Positions 32,932-43,479 of a stretch of DNA of 64,000 nt are shown piece by piece (within the stretch, counting starts at the first letter, position 1; every line of letters begins with the position of its first letter). Under the pieces are notes generated by a model, which saw only the letters and a list, made by a program, of their open reading frames with translations, was not told the DNA's origin and ran no database searches. Both the position numbers and the translations under genes were made by a program. The stretch comes from Actinostola sp. cb2023 (lineage: Eukaryota; Cnidaria; Anthozoa; Actiniaria; Actinostolidae). Location: the NCBI GenBank assembly GCA_033675265.1, contig JAUJYZ010000435.1, positions 124,001-188,000 of the forward strand, written 5' to 3'.

Positions 32932-34288
32932 CTAGGTTAAGGATGCTTATAATATTCATTAATAATTCATTAGGCAGCTGTCCAATCTGTGCTCAGCATT
33001 CTGGTCACGTGGCTACCTTGTAACTCCCATACAATTTCCAAGAAACTAAAAGCACGGGGAGGGTTTGAATAGTTGGCAGGGAATAGGTGGGGTTGATTAA
33101 TTACTGCAATTGTTCATAAGTATGATACAGAATAGTAATAAAGCTTATTAGTATTCTGTATCTGATACAGAATACTAATAATAATACCTTATTAGTATTC
33201 TGTATCAGATACAGAATACTAATAAGCTCTATAAGTATTCTGTATCGATCAATGCATTATATGAGAGGAACAATACATTATCCTAAAAGCTAATTAAGAA
33301 AAATCAGTACACGTTAGATTTTTCTCCGCAGTTTCTTTAATCAGTGTAACTCTCTTCCTCTATTACTTACTAATGATACAATCATTGGATTTCTAGCTTT
33401 GTGCGGCAATTCTTTCACAATCTCAAATAAATTATAACAAACTTTGAAAGACACGAGATTACTTCAAATTAAGGACTTCGCACAGTTCTCGCTAAATATT
33501 GCGTTACTTGCTACATTATTATTTTCAAGAACCTCGAATTAGAAGATGGTAAAGTAATGTTAGTCGAACTAGAACTTCATACGGAATTTATGTGTCAAAA
33601 GAAAGTCAATAGACTCTTTCCTTGCTACCTTGTTTTTACGAGACATCTGCCAGACTTCAAAAATCTTCACACTCCACTTTGTGCTAGTTTGGGCACATTC
33701 CCTCAACAACTGACTCTCTTGTGATGCACTTTTGGCAGTTTACGAAATTTGTCAGCCATCGTCTCAAACTGATACCCGTCTTAGCTCTATGACCTTCCTG
33801 TGAGAACTGTTCTTGATTTGATTGAAAAGAATCAAAACTCCGTTCGCATTCACAATTAAAGCGCCCTTTGAAAACCAAACAAAAGTGTAAATGTATTCTA
33901 AATGAAAAAGCAGGCATATTACATATTTGCCGTATTTGTTCTTTGTTATGTCTTAATGAGCAATCAACTCTATTCAAAAACTACCAAGTATGAAAAGGAA
34001 TAAAACATTTATTAAACAATCGATATCTTAATATAATACGAAACTGCTTTCATTGTTTAGTGCGGTCAAGCAATCGGAATGAGAATTGAATGCTAAAAGA
34101 ACAGTTATTTAATTATTATATTCTTTTCATCTCAATCAGATATTGACTACAATTCTGGTTGAAACTCCTACCTGGTTCAAACAATGATTAAACGATATCA
34201 TAAGTAATTTACAATATTCGTGACAATGTTGTATCTTATTTACAATCTCTCGCCTTCAGCTCGAGATTGTAACTAAGATACAACATTG
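32932..34288. other. Intron-like region of copy 2 with two palindromes
   Basis: No exon was recognised. At 33119-33248 a multi-arm palindrome is built of TGATACAGAATACTAATAA and its reverse complement, repeated. At 34207-34306 arms of about 45 bp, TTACAATATTCGTGACAATG and CATTGTCACTCATATTGTAA, enclose CTCTCGCCTTCAGCTCGAG. Both look like foldback insertions inside the element. The frame at 33684-33977 has no recognisable motif. Confidence 0.6.
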
Positions 34289-34672
34289 TCACTCATATTG
34301 TAAATAATACATAAATGAACTAGCTGCCGTAGCTGGAGAGGCCTTGGTCATCTTTGCAATGGTTGTGGCGATTCGGCTCTCTTCCTTTGACCCAATCAAC
34401 CTGATGATGATGTCACCAAACTGCGTGTTATAAAGTAACGGTCTTGACTGCCGGAGAATTGCTTCGTACTCAGCGGCTTTCTCGTGTCCGGTAGTTCTCG
34501 CGTCATCTGCTAACTTTTGAATAGCTGCTAAAATTGCGGAAGGGTCCCTAAACCTTGTGGGCGCCGAAGCTAGTTGTCTAACTTGAGCCAGGGATGCCTC
34601 CACACTAACGGCAGTGGACTGGGCCTTTAATGTCTCCAACTCTTGCCTAAGTTGAAGAATTTGGGCCCCGAA
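34289..34672 (-). CDS. Central gag exon (coiled coil) of YR retrotransposon copy 2
   Basis: It opens after a CTATCTAG acceptor as FGAQILQLRQELETLKAQS, joining in phase with the LE|GTATAT end of exon 35629-35799. Residues about 1-35 have coiled-coil heptads, followed by an alpha-helical region (AILAAIQKLADDARTTGHEK, IAKMTKASP). The frame reaches a stop at 34289, but a donor probably lies upstream of it, since the zinc knuckle is in a later exon. The coiled coil plus helix-rich core is typical of gag-like assembly domains. Confidence 0.65.
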   Translation of the reverse strand, partial: FGAQILQLRQELETLKAQSTAVSVEASLAQVRQLASAPTRFRDPSAILAAIQKLADDARTTGHEKAAEYEAILRQSRPLLYNTQFGDIIIRLIGSKEESRIATTIAKMTKASPATAASSFMYYLQYE

Positions 34673-35628
34673 CTAGATAGTAGGGAAAAAAGAAAAACCC
34701 GGTTGAGTCCCAACATGCATAATTAAAAACTTCACAGTGCATAGTAATCAAATAGCATATCCGTTGAACAAAAATATGTAGTATATTCTAAAGAATGAAG
34801 CAAACAAAGAAAGAAACGCTAACAATATCGCTGCTTGGTGCTGATGGAATGTTAGCCACAATTAATAATCACTGTTCTGAATCACGCCCACTTTTTACCA
34901 ATTCCCTCGAGAAGAGCAAGAAAAACACCGAGTGTAAAATAAATAAAACAACATGGCGTTTTTGTGAACGGTTATTTCTAATTTTTTTTTTAGAATTCTC
35001 TGCTTCCACCAAGTGTTAATATTTATTTTTTTGAGCCCAGTCAGCTAAATAATTGCCTTCTTTCCTTTTAACCTCGGCTCTGATAGAGGGCGTTGCATGT
35101 GCTTACTATAGTTCACAAGCCCGACAATTATTATCTTTCTCCCCGGTTTTTCGAGCGTTCCGTTTACTTATATCTATAAGCCAAACAAAATTAAATATGC
35201 TCACTCTTATCAGCCAAAACCGTTTCTTTTTTTATCCTCGGCCTTCCCCGAGCGTTCCATTTGCTTAATTTTATAAGCCAAACAACTACTTTTCTTTTTT
35301 TATTAGAAGCTTCTAACGAGCATTAAATTTTGCTGAATCCTATCAGCCAAACTGTTTCCTTCTTTATCCTCGGCCTTCCCCGAGCGTTCCCTTTGGTTAT
35401 TTCTATAAGCCAAACAAATACTCTTTATCATAGGCGTACCGAGCGTTCAATTACTGAACTATCTCAGCCAACACTGAGTTACTTAAATTTTTTAATTATA
35501 AACTAAGAGTAAAACAGGACTCTTTTGAACTCTTGTAAACGCTGGATTAAATGAAGACTCCCAACCACGTGGGACGCTTAACTTACTAAAAGAACGAACA
35601 CAAATACAAAGTGGAAATTTAAATATAC

Positions 35629-35799
35629 CTCTAGATTTTGCGGTTGTTGGGGCTGTTCCTCTCTTACGTTCTGGTTGTTGTTCGCTGCCTCAACGTTGGG
35701 AATATTCTCGACCGCGTCAACTGCCTCTTGAGGCGGCTGTGGGACAGCTTCGTTAGGTAAAACGACGACTGGAGCTGGTTGCTGCTCTTGTTCGGCCAT
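35629..35799 (-). CDS. First gag exon of YR retrotransposon copy 2
   Basis: An ATG at 35799 opens 57 codons ending PQQPQNLE at an AGAG|GTATATTT donor. The sequence is proline-, glutamine- and alanine-rich (VPQPPQEAVDAV), so disordered. The start lies 19 bp downstream of the 76-bp terminal repeat, which contains a CTATATAATGG TATA-like box on the minus strand (35853-35863). Confidence 0.7.
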
Positions 35800-35817
35800 G
35801 ATACTAGTTCTGCTTCT

Positions 35818-35893
35818 ACAAACGCCAAACTGTCACGGTGTGATAGTTCTCATCCATTATATAGCCTTAGTTACGCTTGGTTGCACTTTGAAT
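35818..35893 (-). repeat. 5' terminal direct repeat and promoter region of YR retrotransposon copy 2
   Basis: Same sequence as 28395-28470. Read on the minus strand it carries GGCTATATAATGGATGAGAA, a TATA-type box about 55 bp before the first gag ATG, so it probably holds the element promoter. Confidence 0.8.
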
Positions 35894-36100
35894 AGTATGC
35901 TATTCGCGCCAGTCCCTTGCAGCGCGAGTATAAATAAGAGCTCTGCATCTAATTACTGCCCAGTTCGCGTAAGAACCCTTCGGCTATTGGCTACTGGCTT
36001 GACACTCTCTTTCGCGCTTGCCTCCAAAAGCTACCGTGCTCTTTCCTCTCCCCTCCCTGACCCTATCCCTTTGCACTTCCAACTCACTCAAGCGCGGTTG

Positions 36101-36205
36101 CATTTCTCCATCTCTTATTAAGCGAGCGTGAAAGGGACTGCCGCGAATAGTATGCTATTCGCGGCAGTCCCTTTTACGCTCGCTTAATAAGAGATGGAGA
36201 AATGC
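36101..36205. repeat. Near-perfect palindrome
   Basis: Arms of about 50 bp, CATTTCTCCATCTCTTATTA to its reverse complement, meet at AATAGTATGCTATT near 36153. AATAGTATGCTATTCGCG is also the junction sequence at 35891-35907, so this palindrome looks like two element ends joined head-to-head. Confidence 0.85.
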
Positions 36206-37265
36206 GCCCGCGCCCAGACGCTTAGCGTTTGATGCGGTCTAATACCAAGTCACTCGAGACCTTTGCCAATACTCAAAAAGCCAAGTCCAAAACTTAACTA
36301 GGCAGGACCCTCCAGCCACCCAAAACTTAGGATGAGTGGCTTACGTGGAAGGCATAGTGAAACGCGCGAGACTGTTTTAGCTAGTGTATGACACTATATA
36401 TGGAGGCAGCTGCAGCCACAGAAAGGTGGGCGTGAATCAATAATCTACAGGCTGCCAGCCCTTGGGTGGTAAAAGGAGATGGAAATATAAGGTAAAGCGT
36501 TTCTGCGCGGGAGTAACCCACCCAAGGGATGACAGCCTGAGCGTCAGTAATCCGACTAGGGCATTAGACACCCTTTCAGGCTACCATAGGAGATAGGGAA
36601 AACCCAAATAGCGCGGGAGAGGACACAAAACAAAAACTTCACAAAATGTTAGAGCAACGGAAATAAACCGAAAATAAAACGAACAGGGACAGTATCACGT
36701 ATCTGAGGCATAACACCATCACCGAATTAATAATTCTTGTAGCGCCCACAAAGGGCCAACAGTGAAAATACCGTAAGGCACGCACAATCAATGATATGCG
36801 AAAACGGGAAGAACAAAGGGAGACAATCACAAAGGAAAGGAAACAAAGGGAGGTGTGGAGGGAGGGACAACAACAAAGAGAAACAATACAACACCAAATT
36901 GGATGCAAATGCGAGAAGCAGCAAATCTGCAAATGTCGAAAACACAAATATACCCAAAACCGAACAACTCAGTCGAATTTGCACCGTCTTGACAATATAT
37001 AGGGTGCAGAACGCTATAATAATAATAATAACGCTAAGGGAAATCATTGCTCAACATTAACCATGCAACTAGAATGCTTGGACATTACGTCACGGTACGC
37101 AAAGGGAAATATCAAGCACAAGCCATACGACAATGTTCAACCTCATACCCCTAAGCATGCAAAACTTATATATAAACGAGGCAAAGGGGAGGGAAAGCAT
37201 ACATAAAGTAAAGATGACGTTGTATCATGTTGTATAGTACCGACTATAGAACACAAACGAACAAC
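36206..37265. other. No recognised gene
   Basis: GA- and CA-rich sequence (for example 36790-36900), with no exon-like frame. Probably intron of the element whose first exon is at 37924-38038. Confidence 0.5.
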
Positions 37266-37269
37266 CGAG

Positions 37270-37890
37270 AAGGGAAACTGAGGGAAATGCAACTCCACAA
37301 ACCCGGTGTTTGCGAGGCCAGCACGGTAAACAAACACTCACTTGAGAGTTCAACACACGTGCAAACTTTTTGGGAGCCGAGGGAAATGCAACTCCACAAA
37401 CCCGGTGTTTGCGAGGCGAAGCACGGTAAACAAAAACTCACTTTAGAGTTCAACACACGTGCAAACTACTGGGGAGCCGAGGGAAATGCAACTCCACAAA
37501 CCCGGTGTTTGCGAGGCGAAGCACGGTACACCAAAACTCACTTTAGAGTTCAACACACGTGCAAACTACTGGGGAGCCGAGGGAAATGCAACTCCACAAA
37601 CCCGGTGTTTGCGAGGCGAAGCACGGTACACCAAAACTCACTGTAGAGTTCAACATACGTGCAAACTTTTTGGGAGCCGAGGGAAATGCAACTCCACAAA
37701 CCCGGTGTCTGCGAGGCGAAGCACGGTAAACAAAAACTCACTGTAGAGTTCAACATACGTGCAAACTATTAGGGAGCCGAGGGAAATGCAACCCACAAAC
37801 CCGGTGTTTGCGAGGCGAAGCACGGTAAACAAACACTCACATTAGAGTTCAACACACGTGCAAACGTTTGGGGAGCCGAGGGAAATCGAA
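37270..37890. repeat. 99-bp tandem repeat in the intron after the MADEQ exon
   Basis: Six to seven copies of a unit containing GAGGGAAATGCAACTCCACA, AACCCGGTGTTTGCGAGGCG and AGAGTTCAACACACGTGCAA, about every 99 bp (37381, 37480, 37579, 37678). The unit is divisible by three, so long repetitive frames appear on both strands and are not genes. Confidence 0.9.
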
Positions 37891-37923
37891 CGAACTTGAA
37901 ACCGACCTATAAAACGTTTATAC

Positions 37924-38038
37924 CTGAAAGGACCATGGTCTGGATTCGCAGCAGGTACTTATATACTTGGTTGGGATGACTTCTCAACGCCTGGGCTTGT
38001 TCAACAGCAGCTAGGACAGGAATTTGTTCATCGGCCAT
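37924..38038 (-). CDS. First exon of a gag-like gene of a second YR element
   Basis: An ATG at 38038 opens 38 codons plus one base: MADEQIPVLAAVEQAQALRS, HPNQVYKYLLRIQTMVLS, ending at a TTTCAG|GTATAA donor. A TATA box (TATAAATAA, minus strand 38119-38111) lies about 75 bp upstream. It starts like the MAEQ exon of copy 2 but diverges. No later exon was identified between here and 36206. Confidence 0.5.
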
Positions 38039-38110
38039 GACTGAGTAAGGATATAGGTAGCGTAGCGAAGGGTTCTTACGCGAACTGGGCAGTAATTAGA
38101 TGCAGAGCTC

Positions 38111-38119
38111 TTATTTATA
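38111..38119 (-). promoter_or_regulatory. TATA box of the MADEQ exon
   Basis: Minus-strand TATAAATAA within CGCGAGTATAAATAAGAGC. A mirror-image copy is at 35929-35937 on the plus strand in the other inverted end, pointing toward the first. Confidence 0.55.
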
Positions 38120-38269
38120 CTCGCGCTGCAAGGGACTGGCGCGAATAGGGTAGTAAACTAGCGTTAAACTGTCATTGAGTCGTCAAGGGAAAATGCTAAT
38201 TTGATTCAGAAATGTATTTATGATATTTTGATTCAGTTTTGATTGATGTATTTCTTTGATTGCTTTTAG

Positions 38270-38321
38270 ATTACATGTTCGTCCTGGTGAATCACTTCTT
38301 GTCCATGGAGCCAGTGGAGGG
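38270..38321 (+). CDS. CRYZ: Zeta-crystallin-type quinone oxidoreductase, exon 4
   Basis: This 52-nt exon follows GCTTTTAG. Its first A completes the lysine codon begun by exon 3 (AA|A), and it reads LHVRPGESLLVHGASGG to a GTGTGT donor. RPGES-LVHGASGGVG is the glycine-rich loop of the Rossmann fold that binds the NADPH pyrophosphate; the last VG comes from exon 5. The following intron is only 64 bp, in contrast to the 23-kb intron before it. Confidence 0.94.
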
Positions 38322-38385
38322 GTGTGTATACATCAACACATTGAAATGCTTGCTCTGTTATAAAACAAGTGTTGCATTATTGTAG

Positions 38386-38535
38386 GTTGGAATTGCTGCA
38401 GTGCAGTTTGCAAGGAGTCATGGCATGGTTGTGTTTGGTACGGCAGGTACTGATGACGGTGAAGCAGTGATTCGCAAGGCTGGTGCTCATTACACATTCA
38501 ATCATCGTAGTTTAAACTACTTGGACAAAATAAAG
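38386..38535 (+). CDS. CRYZ: Zeta-crystallin-type quinone oxidoreductase, exon 5
   Basis: This 50-codon exon (phase 0/0) lies between TTGTAG|GTTGGA and ATAAAG|GTTGGT. It encodes VGIAAVQFARSHGMVVFGTA, then HYTFNHRSLNYLDKIK. GTAGT-(E/D)-(E/D)G and GAH--FNHR--NY-DKI are conserved in zeta-crystallin orthologues and form the second part of the cofactor-binding fold. Confidence 0.95.
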
Positions 38536-39149
38536 GTTGGTTCATGCAATATATCTAGTCAAACTAGGCTAATAGTACTAACAACAACGACAACAATAAT
38601 AATAATAGCGTATGAGGATAATATATTACTAGTATGCGCAATGGGAACTGAGGGAGTGCTGCCTTTTTGGTAAGAACAGTAGAGAGCTGATTTGTCTGAG
38701 ATGATTTTGCATATGGATGTAGTCGTCCCTCTTTTTACTGTAGGGTTTGTAGTCTTGTGGTTGGAAGGCATACAAGCTCTAGACGCTCTATTAGCTTGAC
38801 TTATTAATAAAGCTTTGGTTATTTGGATAGGTTAAATCAGTGTCAAACCTATCAAGCTTACTTGAATCGCGCGTCGTACACCCGGGCGTACAGTAGTTTT
38901 AGCTATTTATACTTGCACAGTTTAAAACATAATTTATCATGTGCGTACCAGCTCAAAATGAGTATAAACGGCAAGTGCTATTTTGTATTCATGTATGAAG
39001 TAGATTTTCCAAGAACTAAAGTTCAATAGTTGAATATGAAAATCTGTGATAAACATAGCGAATTCCTTGCCAAAACGATTTCACAAATAATTAAATAAAA
39101 ACAATCAACTGTAGCTTTTACAAACTCAGCAATAAAACGAACAATATAA
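38536..39149. other. Start of intron 5, no feature recognised
   Basis: Contains an ACAACAATAATAATAATAG stretch near 38590. No exon or clear repeat was recognised. Confidence 0.5.
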
Positions 39150-39502
39150 ACTTACGAGTGAAAGTTTTTATATACACCTAGGCCTATTCCAAAAATCGTT
39201 GTCCGGGCCGAAAGCAACAAGCAAGAAGCTGACAACCGCAAAGGACTTTGGGAATCTCCTAATTAATTAATTTATCCATGGTACTTGAGAAGTTATCCCT
39301 ACGAGCGTTGAATAGCAATCATTTGGAACTATTCGGCCATTTGAAAATGCATGTTGTTAAAATGTCTACGGATGAATAAATGAATAAGGAGAAAGTCCCA
39401 ATGCCCTTTGCGGTCGTCAGCTTCTTGCTTGTTGCTTTCGGCGGGAACAACGATTTTTGGAATAGGTGTATTTTTAATTTTAATCTTACGAGTGAAAGAT
39501 AA
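39150..39502. repeat. Foldback element with about 105-bp inverted arms
   Basis: 39165-39256 and 39388-39480 are inverted copies sharing TTGCGGT(T/C)GTCAGCTTCTTG, GTTGCTTTCGGC and ACGATTTTTGGAATAGG, separated by about 130 bp. CTTACGAGTGAAAG appears in direct orientation at both outer ends. Confidence 0.7.
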
Positions 39503-39564
39503 AGATGGGTCATGTAGTATAGCCGGGAGACTATTTTACAATTATATTTCACAGACTCCGTTCG

Positions 39565-39731
39565 AAATATATGAGATAACTAGTGGTAGGAATTTCCGTT
39601 TAGTGCTTCAAACCACCTTTTTAACACCCTTAGGGTCCTATAGGGTATCCAAAGGAAAGAAAAAAGTATCCCTACCCATAGGCCCTCTCGCGCCTATATA
39701 CCTCGAGGTCCCATCATGCATCGTCGGCTTT
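39565..39731 (+). repeat. Terminal-type repeat, inverted copy at 53030-53196
   Basis: About 167 bp including GTAGGAATTTCCGTTTAGTG, CTTAGGGTCCTATAGGGTA and ACCTCGAGGTCCCATCATGC, repeated inverted 13.3 kb downstream with few changes. It precedes the DIRS-like gag, so it is the likely left inverted terminus of that element. Confidence 0.75.
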
Positions 39732-39879
39732 TTTCCTTGTGCTTCAAACCAAGTAAGGTAAGTTTGTTTATAGCCCACATTTTTCCTATAGTTTTACCTT
39801 TTTCCAGCTTTCACCTCTCACAAACTTTGAGAGGCGCATATTTGTCTTTATTTCTCCCTTAGGAGACAGTTTTTTGTCG

Positions 39880-41513
39880 ATGAAAATGCCTAAACACCGA
39901 CATCATTCGCGTAAACGTACAAGGTTCCGTTCGCCGCCGTCTTCCCGCCAAAACTCGGAAGAAGAAAATTCTTCCCCAAAACGACGTAAAGAAGATCGAG
40001 ACGATCTTCTTCGAAAGATCCTCCACACTGTTGAGAACCTCTCCAAACGGGTGGATTTTTTAGAAGTCCAGCCGACCGGAGCAGCGCTCGATGAAGGAGA
40101 CACTCTTTCTCTAATGGCAGACCAAATCGACCTGGAGTAAATGGCGGCTATCGAAGCAGAGTCTTCAGTGGAGCCTAATAAGGCATTCATATGGCCTACT
40201 ATTAAGGCACCACTCGTAGAGCCTATTCAGGCAACCGTAGATCCTACAAAGGAACCCGTAGGGCCTAGCAAGGCATCAGAAAGCAATCCAAAAACACCAG
40301 CAACGGGACAGACTTTGTATGATCCAGACGCCAAGTACCCTGGGTGCCAGAGGCCGGTTTTGAGAAGTTCACGATTTAGAGAGTAATTTTTCGTGCTAAA
40401 TGTATATTGTTGAGAAAGTTCACTCCACAAACCTCTGGCCACTCGAGACATCTCCAACGGGCAGCCTCGCTTTAGAGTTCACTTCCTGTCAAGCCGGTTT
40501 TATTGCCAGGTCTAATTTGCATGTGTCACGTTTCACGTGGTGCAGCGAATGAATCAAAATAAACATGGGGGAAACTCGTTCGAAACGCCAGAGAACGTGT
40601 TCTGTTTATTGGGGGGAAAAACGATCATTGTATTATTTCTGCCGTTCTTGATTCAGTAGACCTTAACGCAGTGTTTGAACTAGACCTGAGAGACTTTCTG
40701 CTGTGCTTGCTGGCGGCGTTCTGCGAAGAGAAAACATCTCGTCGCTTGATGAACTGATAAAGTGAGACTTCGTGAACCGACTTCAGCTTACTGACATTAG
40801 GAAACTTGGAGGCTAACTCGAACTGAATGGCGCTATAAAAGCCTACACGAACGAAATGTTCACTATCACTCGACATGTTACGTTCTTTCCGCTCAATACT
40901 CTGAAGGTTTGAAACCGGTTTTGACGGTTTGTATGTGAGAGCCAATCAAAATAGACCGTTGGTGGTTTCTATGACGATCTCATGAATAGCCAATCAGCGA
41001 GCGGGTTAATTTTTCCCTGGAATGTGGGAAAATTTGACTCGAGTGGCCAGAGGGGCTCGTCGCTTCGCGACTCGTTTAGCAGCAAGCCCCTCTGGAACCA
41101 GGGTAGACGCCAAGTCATTGACCTGGAACGCCACACCTGCCTTCGCGAAGTTTCTGGAAACAAACTTCCGAAGAAAATTATCATACGAACAGGTACTGGA
41201 TATTCTTGAATATTGGTCAACACCTAAGGTGGAAGCATTAACGGCCCCCAAAGTTGATCAACAAGTGTTAAATCAAGTCCCTTTCAAAATGAAAAAATTC
41301 GTATAAGAAAGGGACAAAGAAATGTACACGATACAACGCGCTCTGTTGAATGCCACGGCGCCAATCTGCAGCCTACATGACTGCATAGAATCAGGGAATA
41401 ACCCTTCTTTTGAAGAAATAAAAACTATCCTAGAACAGACCTTGTGTCTTTTGGGCTCAGCTAATTGCCAATTGTCATGTCTTAGAAGACAAAGGATACT
41501 GTCTTCAATATGA
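39880..41513 (+). pseudogene. Gag-like region of DIRS-like copy 3 (broken)
   Basis: It starts MKMPKHRHHSRKRTRFRSPP, a very basic serine-rich head, then a coiled coil (LLRKILHTVENLSKRVDFLE), and stops at 40138. After a region with anomalous sequence (40340-41036) it resumes with AFAKFLETNFRRKLSYEQVL and KVEALTAPKVDQQVLNQVPF, then ALLNATAPICSLHDCIESG. These later motifs fit the gag-like proteins of animal DIRS elements. At least three breaks separate the pieces. Confidence 0.65.
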
Positions 41514-41759
41514 ACTGAACTATCTAGAGGTCTTGCAAAAAATTTGAGCGGTCAGACCCCCAATAAAGCTAAATCAAAATATGGTAAAATAAACCTCCAA
41601 TGAGGGAAGGAACCGATCAGGGTTCTCCTCATCCACCAAATATCAGTCAACCAGTGGTTACTCTGGTTACTCAAACTACAAGGGAGGCTCACAAAAATAC
41701 CAGCCTCTTCCAAAAAACCGGCCTTTTCGTCCCTCAAAGGGACGGCCTGTAAACTCCCA

Positions 41760-43261
41760 GGATGCATAGACTCCTGGAAAATTATAACATCGGATCCGGA
41801 GATCCTCGACCTCGTTACGGGCTACAAAATCAGTTTCATAAAAAAAACATTACAGAGGATACCACAGGTAACCCGAGCATCGGGACAAAGGGCAGATCTT
41901 ATTTCACAAGAAATAGAACAATTGTTGTTAAAAGGAGCTGTTATAAAGACTCCGTCGTTAGAAAATGGCTTTTACGTATACAGCCGCCTATTTCTTGTTC
42001 CCAAAAAGGGATGCAGCATACGCCCGGTTATAGATCTCAGTTCTCTCAACAAGTTTGTATTGAACCACCATTTTCAAATGGAAAATATTCATTATTTAAA
42101 AACGTTACTTTTGAAAGGCTATTTTATGACAAATATCGATTTAAAAGACGCCTATCTTTCTGTTCCAATTTACGAACTCTCTCAGAGATTCCTCCGCCTT
42201 ATGTGGAAAGGATCGAGCTACCAATTCAAAGTTCTCCCGTTCGGCCTGTGCACGGCTCCAAGAATATTTACAAAGCTATTGACACCAGTAGCAGCATACC
42301 TCAGAAAGAAAGCTATTCGTATGCTAATGTATCTGGACGACTGGGACAAAGAAAGGAGGAAGCAACAGAGAATACTCTACTAACAGTGAACCTCCTCCAG
42401 TCCCTCGGGTTCACCATAAACATAGAAAAATCCTCTATGAACCCAACACAGGAGATAACGTTCCTAGGCTTTGTCGTCAACTCGGAACACATGACGATAT
42501 CCCTTCCTCCAGAGAAAGTACAAAAAATCATAGATTACTGCCGCCCACTTTTGGCTCGCGAGAGAATAACGTTGCGAAAATTAGCAAGCCTGATTAGCCT
42601 ACTAGAGTCAACACGCCCAGCCAGTTGGTGAGCTCCACTCCATTTCCGCCATCTGCAAATCGACTTGATAATAGGTCTTCAAATAAGCCAGAAATCTTTC
42701 GATTCTTACATATCCCTATGTCAAAAATCCGAGATAGAGTTGGAATGGTGGCTCATGAACATTCACAAAGTCAACGGCAGTCCTGTCCACCTTCCGTCCC
42801 CAGACATGATCATCACGACGGACGCCTCAAAAAAGGGCTAGGGAGCAGTACAGGGTTCCCTCAAAACCAACGGCAAATGGTCAGAACAGGAAGCGAAATT
42901 ACATATCAATTATCTGGAGCTAATGGCAGCTTTCCTAGCTCTACAGTCCTTCCTGAAAGACAAGACTCACATGACCATATTGCTACGAATAGACAACACG
43001 TCGGCTATCGCCTACATAGACAACAAAGGAGGCACACGCTCACCCCAACTCTTAGCCCTAGCCCTGGAACTGTGGGAATGGTGCCCGTCGAAAGACATCT
43101 TGGTCATGGCAACTCATATAGCAGGGAAAGAGAATATCTCAGCAGACAGGGAGTCCAGAGAGTTCAAGGACATGAGCGAGTGGACGCTAGATCCATTGAT
43201 TATTCAGCCATTCCTGAAGACATGCCAGACCGACCTCTGTGCCAGTCGTTTGACCCATTAA
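41760..43261 (+). pseudogene. RT and RNase H of DIRS-like copy 3 (broken)
   Basis: The RT frame has LVPKKGCSIRPVIDLSSLNK, NIDLKDAYLSVPIYE (motif A), KVLPFGLCTAPRIFTKLLTP (motif B) and MLMYLDDWD (YLDD core). A frameshift after YLDD moves to TLLTVNLLQSLGFTINIEKS and ITFLGFVVNS. RNase H parts (42905-43261) include LELMAAFLALQSFLKD, RIDNTSAIAYIDNKGG and HIAGKENISADRESR. The expected TDAS segment at about 42820 is in yet another frame. Motifs are intact, but the reading frame is not. Confidence 0.82.
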
Positions 43262-43479
43262 CTAACAAATGACATCAGTTGGAGGCCGGATCCAGGAGCC
43301 ATCCACTCAGATGCACTAACAATACACTGGGGTCCTCTAAAGGGATATGCCTTTCCACCGTTCAATCTGATAGCGAAAACCTTGGAGAAGGTATTGATCG
43401 ATCAAACGGAGATAGTCCTTGTAGCGCCAGTGTGGCAAGCCCAACCCTGGTAGCCAGTCCTGCTCCCAAACGGTCCAAC

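Larger units (their letters stand above)
28395..35893 (-). mobile_element. Nearly intact YR (DIRS/PAT-type) retrotransposon, copy 2
   Basis: The element is transcribed right to left. It has a 76-bp direct repeat at both ends (28395-28470 and 35818-35893). Between them are a gag in apparent exons (35629-35799, 34289-34672, 32835-32931), RT-RNase H (30513-32453) and a tyrosine recombinase with N-terminal zinc ribbon (28534-29880). Frames have proper splice-like borders (CTAG, CATAG and ACAG acceptors; GTATAT donor). The only obvious lesion is a 1-nt-type frameshift at a G run near 30525. Terminal direct repeats with YR pol recall PAT-like DIRS elements. The two terminal repeats look identical over 76 bp, suggesting a young copy. 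Confidence 0.85.
35901..38147. mobile_element. 2.2-kb segment with 82-bp inverted ends, fragment of a related YR element
   Basis: TATTCGCGCCAGTCCCTTGC, continuing to AACCCTTCG (35901-35982), is repeated inverted at 38066-38147. Each copy has a GAGTATAAATAAGAG TATA box. The right copy drives, on the minus strand, an exon starting MADEQIPVLAAVEQAQAL (37924-38038), clearly analogous to the MAEQ gag exon of copy 2. Inside are a palindrome at 36101-36205 and a 99-bp tandem repeat. It may be the 5' end of a second YR element into which copy 2 inserted, or a rearranged partner. Confidence 0.6.

Noticed and set aside
37227..37832. Repetitive 139- and 95-codon proteins
   Set aside because: Frames of the 99-bp tandem repeat on both strands; the unit length divisible by three explains them.
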